Under the pieces are notes generated by a model. The model saw only the letters and a program-made list of their open reading frames with translations, made no database searches and was not told where the DNA came from. Positions 1-9,936 of a stretch of 64,000 nt of DNA are shown one piece after another (the stretch's first letter is position 1; every line of letters starts with the position of its first letter). Source of the DNA: Perca fluviatilis (lineage: Eukaryota > Chordata > Actinopteri > Perciformes > Percidae); the NCBI RefSeq assembly GCF_010015445.1, contig NC_053112.1, forward strand, positions 3,826,749 through 3,890,748, in the 5' to 3' direction. Position numbers and translations under genes: made by a program.

Positions 1-161
1 CGTCTCTGCCTGAACAGGGGAACAAAAACAGATTCTATTGAAACCACAATATGGAAAAATATATAAAAGAACTAACTACAGGTTTTTGAAACACCAGCAT
101 TAGTTTGGACAGAATCTGTGCGTTTGTGCTTTTAGGAGACTGTCCTTTCCTGAAAAACGCC

Positions 162-227
162 AGACAGAGAGACAGACAGACAGAGAGACAGACATGCAGA
201 CATGCAGACGGAAAGACAGAGAGAGCA
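162..227. repeat. (CAGA)n microsatellite, imperfect
   Basis: Repeated GACAGACAGA and GAGACAGACA blocks with interruptions. A shorter run of the same motif lies near 19,221-19,245. Confidence 0.8.
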
Positions 228-536
228 TGGTCAGTGAGAGGAGATAATTTCCCATCAGCACATCTGCATGTGTGATGTTATTAATGCACGTGTGATGTTA
301 CTAATGCGTGCAGTCAGGACGCGCGATGTTGGTGGTAGAGTTCAGGAACCCGACTCGTAGTTGGGACCCATTGGGTTTGAAGTGTGTTTTGTGTGTAGAG
401 CTTCAGGTTTGAGTTGGATTATCTTTAGTCTGGATCAACGGATGGACATTTCCAGGACAGTGTCCTGGGACATCGTCCCTCCTCCTCCACTCTTGGTGTG
501 TTGCCATTTTTAAAATCACTTTGCTTCGAGAAACAA

Positions 537-712
537 CAATAAACAAAAGCAGTAAAAGTTGCGGAAAAAGCACCAACGGTGTCAAAAAAAGCCGCAAAAA
601 CTATGAAAAGCAGTTGTAACTTAGAAAAAAGCCCCAAACGCGTCAAAAAAAGAGCCAAAAATGTTATAAAACCCACAAAAAGTGTCTAAAAAAGTGCCAA
701 AAGGATGTCCGT
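537..712. repeat. A-rich degenerate repeat (GTCAAAAAAG-like)
   Basis: Loosely periodic tract of CAAAAA and GTCAAAAAAAG words. Very similar tracts occur at 14,700-14,830, 27,715-27,860, 30,180-30,240, 30,545-30,615 and 37,800-37,940, and in the opposite orientation at 15,220-15,480. Confidence 0.55.
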
Positions 713-944
713 CTTTACCCCTCTTCTTCTGGCATCACGTAACCAGCTGGCAGTCACCTAATTTCGTAGGATATCTTACGAATTGTTGTGCATACATTTT
801 CGTACGATATCTTACAAACCCATTGATGAAAGTGCGTTGATTTCAAGTCATTTTATAACTTGAATCAGCGTCCACAGCGTGATGAATGAGAAGTTTCACT
901 GTGACGTTAAAGTTAAAATTAAAGTTAAAATTGTTGCTTTAAAT

Positions 945-1995
945 CAGGGGTGTCAAACTCAACTTCACTAAGGGCAACATTGGTAAAAGAGAATCATGTC
1001 CGGAGACAGACATGTTTAGTTTATTGACATGCTTTTATTTCATTGAAAAGTCCAAAATCTTTGACTGTATTACGGCGTGTCTCATATAGTCTTCTCACTT
1101 AGTTTGGGCGACATAAAGCCCTAAATAAGTTCCTCGGCCAACATAGAATTTAGCAAATCAAGCACAACAATGATTACATTTTTAAAAGCAGGCTATCACA
1201 CAGCAACATGACATCATGACTTTGCGTAAACTTACACACCCACTTTCTTAAAGCCAAGTGGCGAGCTATCTGCGTGTATGTCTACGCTGTACACAGCAGA
1301 CGTAAACATACACGCCACTTTGGCGCGTTATCGCCACTTACCGTGTTATTGCGAGAAGAAAGCTACGGTTGGGTTTAGGAAACGTGACACCCGGGTTGGG
1401 TTTAGGAAAAGAAGAACGGGGTTGGCTTTAGTAAAACCACAAAGCAACGGTTGAGTTTAGGAAACATTACACCCGGGACCCGATCTCCGGTCTCCTGGGT
1501 TAAAGTCCTGTGTTGTTTGACCCATCCTCCACCCCCCCGATCAACCTCCCTACGGGGCGATTCGCCCTTTCATACTACTCGCTACGGTGTCAATTCACAC
1601 GCAATCGCAAGGTAATATAAGTCAATGGAGGCCAAATGGCGTTGATAAACACGCTAAAAAGCGAGTATGCGTCTTGATAACACGCCAATAATGGCATACG
1701 AACTGGCGTGTCATACATACACCACTTCATGAGATCAGTCTGCACACAGCCGACTCCCAGCAACCTGTTCCACAGCCTGAAAATGAAAACTCTACTGCTT
1801 CGTCTGGGGGAATTTCTGTGTCTGCAAATCTGCCAAATTGTTGCATGATTGCAAGTTGAAAAACAGTTTCCTATCTCTTTGGTTTGGTGCACAACTGGGG
1901 GGGAGGGGGCAATATTTATAGTGAACCTAAACTGAATTTGAAGCGTAATTTGCGAGGGGCCGAGTTCGGCCCGTGGGCCTTGAGTTTGACACGTG
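945..1995. mobile_element. hAT-like DNA element, non-autonomous, with nested repeats
   Basis: The left end reads CAGGGGTGTCAAACTCAA and the right end TTGAGTTTGACACGTG, so the ends are inverted copies. The same terminal family ends the element at 37,501-38,128, where an 8-bp target duplication is clear. No transposase is visible. Inside, 1,360-1,585 matches the flank of the 30-bp minisatellite element at 2,471-3,390 (shared TTGGGTTTAGGAAAAGAAGAAC and a shared GTTTGACCCATCC segment), so another element was probably inserted here. A clean target duplication was not seen. Confidence 0.65.
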
Positions 1996-2470
1996 TTTTA
2001 AAGCAAATGTTTACCCCATGAGAGGTGTCTTACCATACAGCTGTTTCTCTGGGAGGAAGCCAAAAATAATAAACAAACTCATTAATGAAACGAATAGGAA
2101 ATATTCCAGTATAATATCATACAAATAAGTCAGTGTAAAGAAAGGGTTTGGGGTTAACTTACCTGTTTTCACAAATCCACCTAAGATGTCAGGAAATAAG
2201 AAACAAGAAGACAAGATTTGTTGCGATTTTTCAGACGTTCTTCATTTAATTGATACAAATATTGAGAGAAAGCATCCAATGTTGGCAGAGACATAATGAA
2301 GTAAGACAGAAACAGTCAGCTGGACATAAAAGGGATAAGTCAGGGTATCATTGGATAGTCTATTCATTTTTCATCTAACATGCCTTTATCCTGACACATT
2401 TACCTTTTTCTTCCGGTCCACCTGTCTTGATTTCTTTCTTCAAAAGGAAAACCAGAACAATTCATTTCAA
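1996..2470. other. Unassigned intronic DNA
   Basis: AT-rich sequence with no recognisable gene, repeat end or RNA. Confidence 0.4.
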
Positions 2471-3390
2471 CCTGATCTCACAGAATTCCGTGAAATTAAC
2501 ACGGCCCCTTAAGGAAAAGGTCGTGGGTGGGCTTACGTTTCCATGACACATGGGACAACAACGGGACGGTTGGGTTTAGGAAAAGAAGAACGGGACAGTT
2601 GGGTTTAGGTAAAGAAGAACGGGACAGTTGGGTTTAGGTAAAGAAGAACGGGACAGTTGGGTTTTAGGAAAAGAAGAACGGGACAGTTGGGTTTAGGTAA
2701 AGAAGAACGGGACAGTTGGGTTTAGATAAAGAAGAACGGGACAGTTGGGTTTAGGTAAAGAAGAACGGGACAGTTGGGTTTAGGTAAAGAAGAACGGGAC
2801 AGTTGGGTTTAGGTAAAGAAGAACGGGACAGTTGGGTTTAGGTAAAGAAGAACGGGACAGTTGGGTTTAAAGAAGAACGGGACAGTTGGGTTTAGGTAAA
2901 GAAGAACGGGACAGTTGGGTTTAGATAAAGAAGAACGGGACAGTTGGGTTTAGGTAAAGAAGAACGGACAGTTGGGTTTAGGTAAAGAAGAACGGGACAG
3001 TTGGGTTTAGGAAAAGAAGAACGGGACAGTTGGGTTTAGGTAAAGAAGAACGGACGGTTGGGTTTAGGTAAAGAAGAACGGGACAGTTGGGTTTAGGTAA
3101 AGAAGAACGGACGGTTGGGTTTAGGAAACGTGACACGTGGGACATGATCCTCGGTCTCCGGGGTGAAAGTCCTGTTGTTTGACCCATCCACCCCCCCCAA
3201 CCAACCTCCCTATACGGATTTTAGGGCTTTCATACTACTCGCTACCGTAGTCGCTCCTAATGCTACAACATCTTCTCATGACTTTACTTTGGCACTGTTT
3301 TCCGTGGCGGCCACATCGCATTACACGTAATGTGATTTGGCCGCCATGGAAAACAGTTCGTGATCATTCACGGAACTCTGTGAAACCAGG
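2471..3390. mobile_element. Inverted-repeat DNA element carrying a minisatellite
   Basis: The left end CCTGATCTCACAGAATTCCG and the right end CGGAACTCTGTGAAACCAGG are imperfect inverted copies over about 22 bp. The body is mostly the 30-bp minisatellite at 2,562-3,125, followed by a segment shared with 1,480-1,585 and by a near-perfect palindrome at 3,294-3,357. No coding capacity for a transposase is visible. The element at 6,393-7,596 shares the CTCACGG-type end and the TTTAGG/AAAGAAGAAC words. Confidence 0.6.
2562..3125. repeat. 30-bp minisatellite, about 20 units
   Basis: The unit is approximately GGGACAGTTGGGTTTAGG followed by TAAAGAAGAAC. The core TTGGGTTT occurs 20 times. Variants include TTTAGATAAAG, a shortened unit at about 2,868 and GGACGG for GGGACAG at the edges. 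The small open frame on the minus strand is only the repeat read in one phase. Confidence 0.95.
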
Positions 3391-4146
3391 CTGGTAAATT
3401 TGCAAAAGGTGGTTTTCTTGTGTTTTCATTTGGAAACTTAAAACATATATAAAGAATTGTACACAGACTTTGTCATTCTTTAACCAAAAAGGAATAATGA
3501 TAAAATAAATTCCTTGTGCTTGCAAAAACTATAACGGACGAATGAAGGAATGATACACAAATTTGTTTTTGATTGTTGTTTTTAATTTCTGACACCAGAA
3601 ACGTTTTTTCATTTCCAAACAACAAACAAATACATGTTTTTCATTTCCTGATTGCAAATGAAGTACGGATTATCCAATGATACCCTGATGGGGAAACGTT
3701 CAAGCAGCTTACCGACTTCCTGAAGCAACACAGCTGAAGAGAAGAAACATACGAAAGAAAAATCAGAAAAACAAGACGTTCAAAAGAGGAGCTTGTGATG
3801 ATGCCGACCCAAGTTAATTTTGGTTGTTCTTATTTTAAATCTACTCAACATATAAGCAATCATTTGCAGCTGAAAATAGTTTAATTATAGATCAGAATAA
3901 CTGAAAACAAACCTGTATGTTAACAGGCAGCCGTGAACCAAGCTGTAATGTAACCCTACAGGACTAATGTTCAGCATCAGGTAGAGTCCACTAAAAGTTC
4001 TGTTGTTGTTGCTGCTGACAGACTCAGATTATTATTCTAAGTGTCTGACAACATTATAGAAAGGATCCCTACAGAGATAGACCTTTTAGTTAAAGAGTAA
4101 GATCCTTTTAGTTTAACATGAAACAGCCCCAAAATCACCATCACCA
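3391..4146. other. Unassigned intronic DNA
   Basis: No gene, transposon end or RNA recognised between the inverted-repeat element and the 57-bp minisatellite. Confidence 0.4.
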
Positions 4147-4892
4147 AACTCACCAGACGCCATGTAAATAATCAGGACTTTTAGCGTGTATAGAGCCAGG
4201 ATATCTCCACCAGACTCCATGTAAATAATCAGGACTTTTAGCGTGTATAGAGCCAGCATATCTCCACCAGACTCCATGTAAATAATCAGGACTTTTAGCG
4301 TGTATAGAGCCAGCATATCTCCACCAGACTCCATGTAAATAATCAGGACTTTTAGCGTGTATAGAGCCAGCATATCTCCACCAGACTCCATGTAAATAAT
4401 CAGGATATTTAGCGTGTATAGAGCCAGCATATCTCCACCAGACTCCATGTAAATAATCAGGGCTTTTAGTGTGTATAGAGCCAGCATATCTCCACCAGAC
4501 TCCATGTAAATAATCAGGACTTTTAGCGTGTATAGAGCCAGCATATTTCCACCAGACTCCATGTAAATAATCAGGACTTTTAGCGTGTATAGAGCCAGCA
4601 TATTTCCACCAGACTCCATGTAAATAATCAGGACTTTTAGCGTGTATAGAGCCAGCATATTTCCACCAGACTCCATGTAAATAATCAGGGCTTTTAGTGT
4701 GTATAGAGCCAGCATATCTCCACCAGACTCCATGTAAATAATCAGGACTTTTAGCGTGTATAGAGCCAGCATATCTCCACCAGACTCTATGTAAATAATC
4801 AGGATATTTAGTGTGTATAGAGCCAGCATATCTCCACCAGACTCCATGTAAATAATCAGGACTTTTAGCGTGTATAGAGACAGCATATCTCC
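4147..4892. repeat. 57-bp minisatellite, 13 units
   Basis: Each unit contains CATGTAAATAATCAGGACTT, then a segment around GCGTGTATAGAGCCAGCATA and a CTCCACCAGACTC segment. Units differ by single bases (ACTTTTAG or ATATTTAG, ATCTCC or ATTTCC). Because 57 is divisible by 3, two long minus-strand frames stay open (257 and 258 codons, each a 19-residue repeat). They have no other protein-like feature, so this is annotated as repeat DNA. Confidence 0.93.
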
Positions 4893-5706
4893 ACATGTAA
4901 ATGGGTAAATTAAGTTTTTTTTTCAACCAAACCAGAGTGGTGATTGTTGGAACAGTGGAAAGATGAACAAAGATGGCTTTTGATAGTTTTATTTAGTTTC
5001 TGTCCACTTGATTTAAAAGTAATGAATGAAAGGTAAAATACATAGTCTATTATCACATTTAGTGGATGGTAACTGACGGTGCACAATTGCTAATAAATTT
5101 ACATTGCAGCTTGTTTTTTTGCTGAATTCTAGACTAATTTCAAAGATTGTTCACATAAGACACAAAGACATGGGAACATAGGGTCCAGGTTAGAAAAAAC
5201 AAAGTTACCTTTAAGGTCAGACTCATTACAAATAAAACTTCTACAAACAACTGTGTCCTAAACTTTACATCAATGAACATCAATAAGGAAAACATTTTGG
5301 ACTGTAAGAAAACACACCAGTGTGTTAAAACCTGTAAATACAGTTAATTTGTTAAAGTCAAAGTTAGGAATCCTGGAGGATGTTTAGTGGTAGTGGTAAT
5401 CCAGAGACAGGCAGGTTTAATACGACGGATGTAAACACAAAAGGCTACATGCTACCATGAGTACATGTGTTTTTATATACTTGTTTTATACATTTCAGCT
5501 GTATTTCTCTTTCAAGCTATATATTTGCTTGTGCACTGAAACAGTTTAAAGGGAAAACAAAGTTTTGAGATCTGCTTGCATGTGACTTGGGACTTGTTTG
5601 GGACTTGCACATGTGTGACATACTCCCATCTCTGGTTCAAACCCAACAGAACCAGCCCTAACCTCGCTCCTTAACCAACTGTTCCCAACCAGTCCAATCC
5701 AAACTA
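4893..5706. other. Unassigned intronic DNA
   Basis: AT-rich sequence with no gene or element boundary recognised. Confidence 0.4.
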
Positions 5707-5714
5707 GTCCTGAC

Positions 5715-6268
5715 TAGGGTTGGGTACCAAAACCCGGGTTCCACTATGGAAATGGTTCCTACGCTAGGAATCGGACTGGATTAGAAAGCAAATTTCAGTT
5801 CCACTTAACGTGTGGACTGAAATAGTTTCCCTCTGTCGCTCCAAAACGAACGTAAAAATATCACCCTTTCTCTGTAGTCTACCGTTAGCTAGCTACCGTA
5901 AATGTAGGCTACTTTTAAAATGACATATTTTCCCTCTGGGCTCACCAAAATGGACGAAAAGCATATTAACCATTCACTGCACGCAGGGGCATCGGACTGG
6001 GGGGAAAAGGGGGACTGAGTACCCAGGGCCCTCATGTGAGGAGGGTCCAAAAAAATGCTAAAATGAATAGCTGTGGATGCGGGGAGGGGCCTATAGAAAA
6101 TGCCTTTCTACAGGGCCCAGAATTTTGTGCTATGCCCCTGACTGCATGTGATCGCTAGTAAACATATTACATATTTTTTTCAGTTTTTCAAGAATCGGAA
6201 ATCGGAATCGTTTTAAAAGTACTGGTTCGGCATCGGAATCTTAAAAATCCAAACGATACCCAACCCTA
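5715..6268. mobile_element. hAT-type MITE with 8-bp target duplication
   Basis: The ends are TAGGGTTGGGTACC and GATACCCAACCCTA, inverted copies. The flanks GTCCTGAC (5,707-5,714) and GTTCTGAC (6,269-6,276) fit an 8-bp hAT target duplication with one later change. There is no coding capacity. A second small hAT-type element is nested at 5,984-6,140. Confidence 0.85.
5984..6140. mobile_element. Nested hAT-type MITE, 157 bp
   Basis: It begins CAGGGGCATCGG and ends CTATGCCCCTG, inverted ends. The flanking ACTGCACG and ACTGCATG form an 8-bp target duplication with one mismatch. It lies wholly inside the 5,715-6,268 element, so it inserted later. Confidence 0.85.
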
Positions 6269-6615
6269 GTTCTGACCAGTCGAAAAAAGAACATAAACGC
6301 AGCAAAAAGTGACTAAAACGTCGAAAAAGGGACAATAAGCAACTTGAAGGCACCGCGACAGCGACAGGAGTAAACTGAAGCAGGAAAACAACACGGTCTC
6401 ACGGCAGTTGGTGAAATGGTCACGCCTTTTTAAAATGTATTGATTCGTGTACTGGACACGATTATTTTGGTTTTTTTAGAACAGGGAAAGGACACGCCAC
6501 ACACCGACATGACCCGCGGTCTCTGGGGGACACACAACAACAACGGGATGGTTATGTTTAGGGAAAGAAGAACAGGGAAATAAAAAGCCACACGGGGGAC
6601 ACAATCCCCGGTCTA

Positions 6616-7457
6616 AAGGATTATTAGGAACACCGCACTAATACCGTGTTTGACCCTATCCTATCAATGGGCCAACATTTCTAAAGAATGCTTCCAGCAC
6701 CTTGTTGAATCAATGACCCAAAGAATTAAGGCAGTTCTGAAGGAGAAAGGGATCCCCCACACCATTACACCCCCACCAGCAGCCAGCCTGATCCATGTTC
6801 TCATTCTGGTTACGCCAAATTCTGACTCTACCATCTGAATGTCTCTACAGAAATCGAGACTCATCAGACCAGGCAACATTTTTCCAGTCTTCAACTGTCC
6901 AATTTTGGTGAGCTCGTGCAAATTGTAGCCTCATGTTCCTATTGTTAGTGGAGATGAGCGGTACCCGGTGGGGTCTTCTGCTGGTGTAGCCCATCCGCCT
7001 CAAGGTTGTTCGTGTTGTGGCTTCACAAATGCTTTGCTGCATACCTCGGTGGTAACGAGTGGTTATTTGAGTCAAAGTTGATCTTCTATCAGCTGGAATC
7101 AGTCGGCCCATTCTCCTCTGACCTCATCAGATCAGCATCAACGAGGCATTTTAACCCCCCAGGACTGCAGCATCCTGGATGTCTTTCCTTTTTCAGACCA
7201 TTCTTTGTAAACCCTAGAAATGGTTGTGGGTGAGAATCCCAATAACTGAGCAGACCAGCCCGTCTGGCACCAACAACCATGCCACGCTCAAAGTTGCTTA
7301 GATCACCTTTCGTTCCCATTCTGACATTCAGTTTGGAGTTCAGGAGATTGTCTAGACCTGGACCACACCCCTAAATGCATTGAAGCAGCTGCCATGTGAT
7401 TGGTTGATTAGATAATTTCATTAATGTGAAATTTAACAGGTTTTCCTAATAATCCTT
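6616..7457 (-). mobile_element. Tc1-like element with internal deletion
   Basis: The terminal repeats are AAGGATTATTAGGAACACC and, inverted, GGTTTTCCTAATAATCCTT. TA flanks both ends (6,614-6,615 and 7,458-7,459). On the minus strand, transposase pieces remain: a helix-turn-helix part around 7,230-7,319 (FERGMVVGARRAG), and at 6,845-7,111 a part with LRRMGYTSRRP and NVAWSDESRF containing the first catalytic Asp. After GGGVMVWG the frame jumps to the C-terminal end, so the region with the second Asp and the Glu has been deleted. The frames are also shifted between pieces. It cannot encode an active transposase. Confidence 0.85.
6664..7319 (-). pseudogene. Tc1-like transposase remnant
   Basis: Three minus-strand frames (7,089-7,319; 6,845-7,111; 6,664-6,921) carry successive parts of one Tc1-family transposase: DNA-binding helix-turn-helix, linker, then the start of the DDE domain. 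The catalytic centre is incomplete because of a deletion after GGGVMVWG. The same family left another N-terminal fragment at 43,073-43,392. Confidence 0.85.
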
Positions 7458-7675
7458 TAGGTGGGTGTATGCTTCCGATTTAAATACATTATATTAAAAT
7501 TCGTGGTCACCACACGAAAAAAACGACATAATCGTGTCCTGTTCACGAATCAATAGATAAAATAACGTGACCACTTCACGAACTGCCGTGAGACTGAGTT
7601 GCGGGAAAAATAGAGCCTCAGAGAAGATGAAGTAAAGGTCAAAGGTCAGAGAGAGACTCAGGTGCGTGTTCACAC

Positions 7676-7779
7676 CTGTCCATCTCGTGTGGTTCCAACA
7701 CGGCTCCTGCAGCTCTACGTAGAAGCGGGCCTGCTTATCGTACTCCTCACGGTCAATTATTCTAACGGATATGAGCTTC
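7676..7779 (-). CDS. slc8a1: Na+/Ca2+ exchanger alternative exon B
   Basis: A 104-nt exon on the minus strand between an acceptor (CTCTGCAG) and a donor (AG|GTGTGA). It encodes KLISVRIIDREEYDKQ followed by VELQEPCW. The IxDREEY core is the hallmark of the B-type mutually exclusive exon of NCX1, which forms the end of calcium-binding domain 2. The exon starts after two bases of a codon and ends after one base of the next, so it joins exon 20,150-21,941 in frame. It is an alternative to the A-type exon 740 bp upstream. In mammals the B form is made mainly in kidney and other non-excitable tissues and the A form in heart and brain. Whether this fish gene follows that pattern cannot be seen. Tc1 and foldback elements lie just beyond its donor side. 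Confidence 0.9.
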
Positions 7780-8517
7780 CTGCAGAGCACACAGAAAACA
7801 CACAACAGACGGAGAGGAGGGGGAGGGGTTAGTTCACCAACACACACACACACACACACTCAGACACACACACTTTTTCCCCGTGAGGTCTTAAGGTGAG
7901 TTTGAATCCACAGAGGTTAATGGTCATTAGAGATGCAGGGTTATAAGAGGGGGCGGGGTTACACGATGGGTTGTAGGAGGGGGCCGGGTTAGATGGGTGG
8001 TTAGATCAAGGGGGTAAGTCTCTCTCCACAACCCGTAGCTCATATGGCGCCATTTTGATGCTACCAAGCCATCACCTCCCGTTAGCATCCCATTGACTCC
8101 CATTCATTTTGGCGCCACTTTGACAGAGAATAACTTTACATCTGAAGAGTTTAAAGACTCTATTTGTCCGTTGTTTATTTCTAAAGAAACACGACAATGT
8201 ATAAAAGGCTCCATTACCTTGTAGCTCACGTTATGGCTCCGTAGCAGACGCTTTTATAACAATAGGCTAACGATTGGGTCATAACCACGAGACTTACTGT
8301 CACACAGTAGAGGAATTACCGTATAGTACAGGAGAAGCTCACAGGCAGTTTGGACTTCCATTATCTGTTTAGGTTTAATGACTAATGTTAACTAGCATGT
8401 TAGTGATCAGTAATTAGCCTGTGCCTATGTTATCTCCTTACATATACCTACGCTCTCCGTCTCTGTAAGATTGGGAATGATTGAGATTTCTCTCGGCACA
8501 GCTACCAGAAGACTTAC
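7780..8517 (-). other. Intron between alternative exons A and B
   Basis: It contains a short (CA)n run near 7,840-7,870 and otherwise no repeat I recognise. Length and placement are as expected for the intron between mutually exclusive NCX exons. Confidence 0.6.
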
Positions 8518-8702
8518 AACTTTTAGAGGGGGGGGGGGTTACAGCACAGGAAGGTGTGGGGTTGTTTGGGGGGAGAAGAATGAGGGCCCCTTCCATCTTT
8601 CCTTCACTCATCTCCAGCAGCCGAGGCTCTCCCATCTCTAGGAAGAAGTTCTTGTTTTTCTCATATTCTTCATCGTCTATTATATTGATGAGAATAGTTT
8701 TG
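8518..8702 (-). CDS. slc8a1: Na+/Ca2+ exchanger alternative exon A, possibly extended
   Basis: The minus-strand exon begins after a TTTCTGTTTCAG acceptor and encodes KTILINIIDDEEYEKNKNFF, then LEMGEPRLLEMSEGK. This is very close to the A-type alternative exon of NCX1 (IDDEEYEKNK and GEPRLxEMSE are its signature). In NCX1 the donor follows the SEKK codons directly. Here that place has no GT. The next strong donor, GTAAGT, is at 8,512-8,517. Using it lengthens the exon from about 107 to 185 nt, stays open, adds 26 residues rich in Pro and Ser, and leaves the same phase (one base) as exon B. The extension carries a long C run. Either the exon is genuinely longer in this gene, or the canonical donor is lost or misassembled. 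Confidence 0.8.
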
Positions 8703-8809
8703 CTGAAACAGAAAGAAGAGAGACAGAAAGGTTGCAGAAGGAGGAGAAGTGAGCAGAAGTGTGAGGCGTGATGAAGAGAAGATGATGTCAGAGACAGAGT
8801 GCAGGACAC

Positions 8810-9016
8810 AAACTAAACATTACATCAAAGAAGGAAAATTTGTCCTAAAGGTCCTAAAAAGTCATAAAACTGTCAAACTGTACGATCAACTTTTAGAAGA
8901 ATACTGTATTTAGTTTTCTCTCTTATTATAATCTGATGTCGCTGAGAGTCACTGTATGGTAACACCGGCTACAGGGTGGTGCTAGTGTCGGTATCTGACC
9001 CTAAGAAGCCACAGAC
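8810..9016. other. Unassigned intron sequence
   Basis: Nothing recognised. Confidence 0.4.
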
Positions 9017-9422
9017 GCCGATTTATGTGGTCCTCCGTGGGTGCTCATGGGCGCACGCCCCTTTTAAAAAAAAGTAGTCAAAAAATGTTTGCATTTCAGA
9101 ACCTTAGGGAATGGACAGCGGCCAACATGAACACACACGACTATTAACTGGATAATAAAGAGTAAAATAGTCTTTCAACTCAGGACAGCGCCACTTCTCA
9201 CAAATACAGATAGGATTGGAGATGAGAAAATTAACTGACACGTAACCGCGATCACCTTCGTGGGAAATTAAGAATCAATGCCACCAACATATCCAATCAC
9301 ACTATGACAGACACTCCACTCAGCACCAACTGCAATGTTTAATTTTAAATGAATGGAGCCTACTGGCAGTCTGGCACACATGGGTGCTCGAGCTCCGGAG
9401 CACCCACAGTATCGGCGCCTAT
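9014..9422. mobile_element. Probable hAT-like MITE
   Basis: The left end AGACGCCGATTTATGTGG with CCGTGGGTGCTC is mirrored at the right by GAGCACCCACAGTATCGGCG near 9,400-9,418. The ends are therefore inverted, with a GGGTGCTC block inside each. There is no coding capacity and the exact borders are uncertain. Confidence 0.55.
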
Positions 9423-9654
9423 ATGCTGAGAGCCGCTGACCGAGCATCAGGATTTTAGGAGTTGGGAGTGAGGACGGGTTGTTGAGACCTGCAGTGAAAC
9501 CTTGTTTACAGCTGGAGAAGATGGTTAGAAAGATGAGTTTCCTGTTTGATTTGATGGCTCAGATGATTGGATGATGCAACACCAAGAAACCAGATGACAC
9601 AGTTAGATTGTTGGAGGCTTCAGGCTGCAGCTGCCCTCATTGGACAGACCCACG

Positions 9655-9776
<122 letters not shown>

Positions 9777-9900
9777 GCCGGCAGCGTGGAAACAGAAGAC
9801 AGCCTTCATCCACTTCCATGTTTATTTAATATGTAGAGATTGGTGGTTTTGGACTTTTTTTTACTCGTCACAGTTTTCAGAACCTTTCAGCATAACAATC

Positions 9901-9901
<1 letters not shown>

Positions 9902-9935
<34 letters not shown>

Positions 9936-9936
9936 T
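9902..9936. repeat. (ATA)n microsatellite
   Basis: About ten AAT/ATA triplets in a row. Confidence 0.9.

Larger units (their letters stand above)
1..944. other. Intronic or intergenic DNA without a recognised gene
   Basis: No open frame here looks like a conserved protein. The stretch holds a short (CAGA)-rich microsatellite near 165-225 and an A-rich tract at about 537-712 built from loose copies of a GCCAAAAA/GTCAAAAA pattern. If the exchanger gene continues leftward, as its missing second half requires, this is part of one of its introns. Confidence 0.5.
6393..7596. mobile_element. Foldback/MITE-like element split by a Tc1 remnant
   Basis: The left arm (GGTCTCACGGCAGTTGGTGA from 6,395) and the right arm (TTCACGAACTGCCGTGAGAC ending near 7,594) are inverted copies. 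The homology continues inwards through GTGGTCACG and a TTGATTCGTG/CACGAATCAA pair. The left inner part contains AAAGAAGAACAGGG as in the 30-bp minisatellite. A Tc1-like remnant sits at 6,616-7,457. Confidence 0.7.

Noticed and set aside
4113..4926. Two long minus-strand open frames of about 257 codons
   Set aside because: They are the 57-bp minisatellite read in two phases. Both stay open because the unit is a multiple of 3; no conserved domain or splice context.
1..7600. Downstream exons encoding the second transmembrane half of the exchanger
   Set aside because: I searched by eye for the acidic EEEE-RRIAEMG exon and the alpha-2 repeat on the minus strand and found neither. They are probably left of the window.
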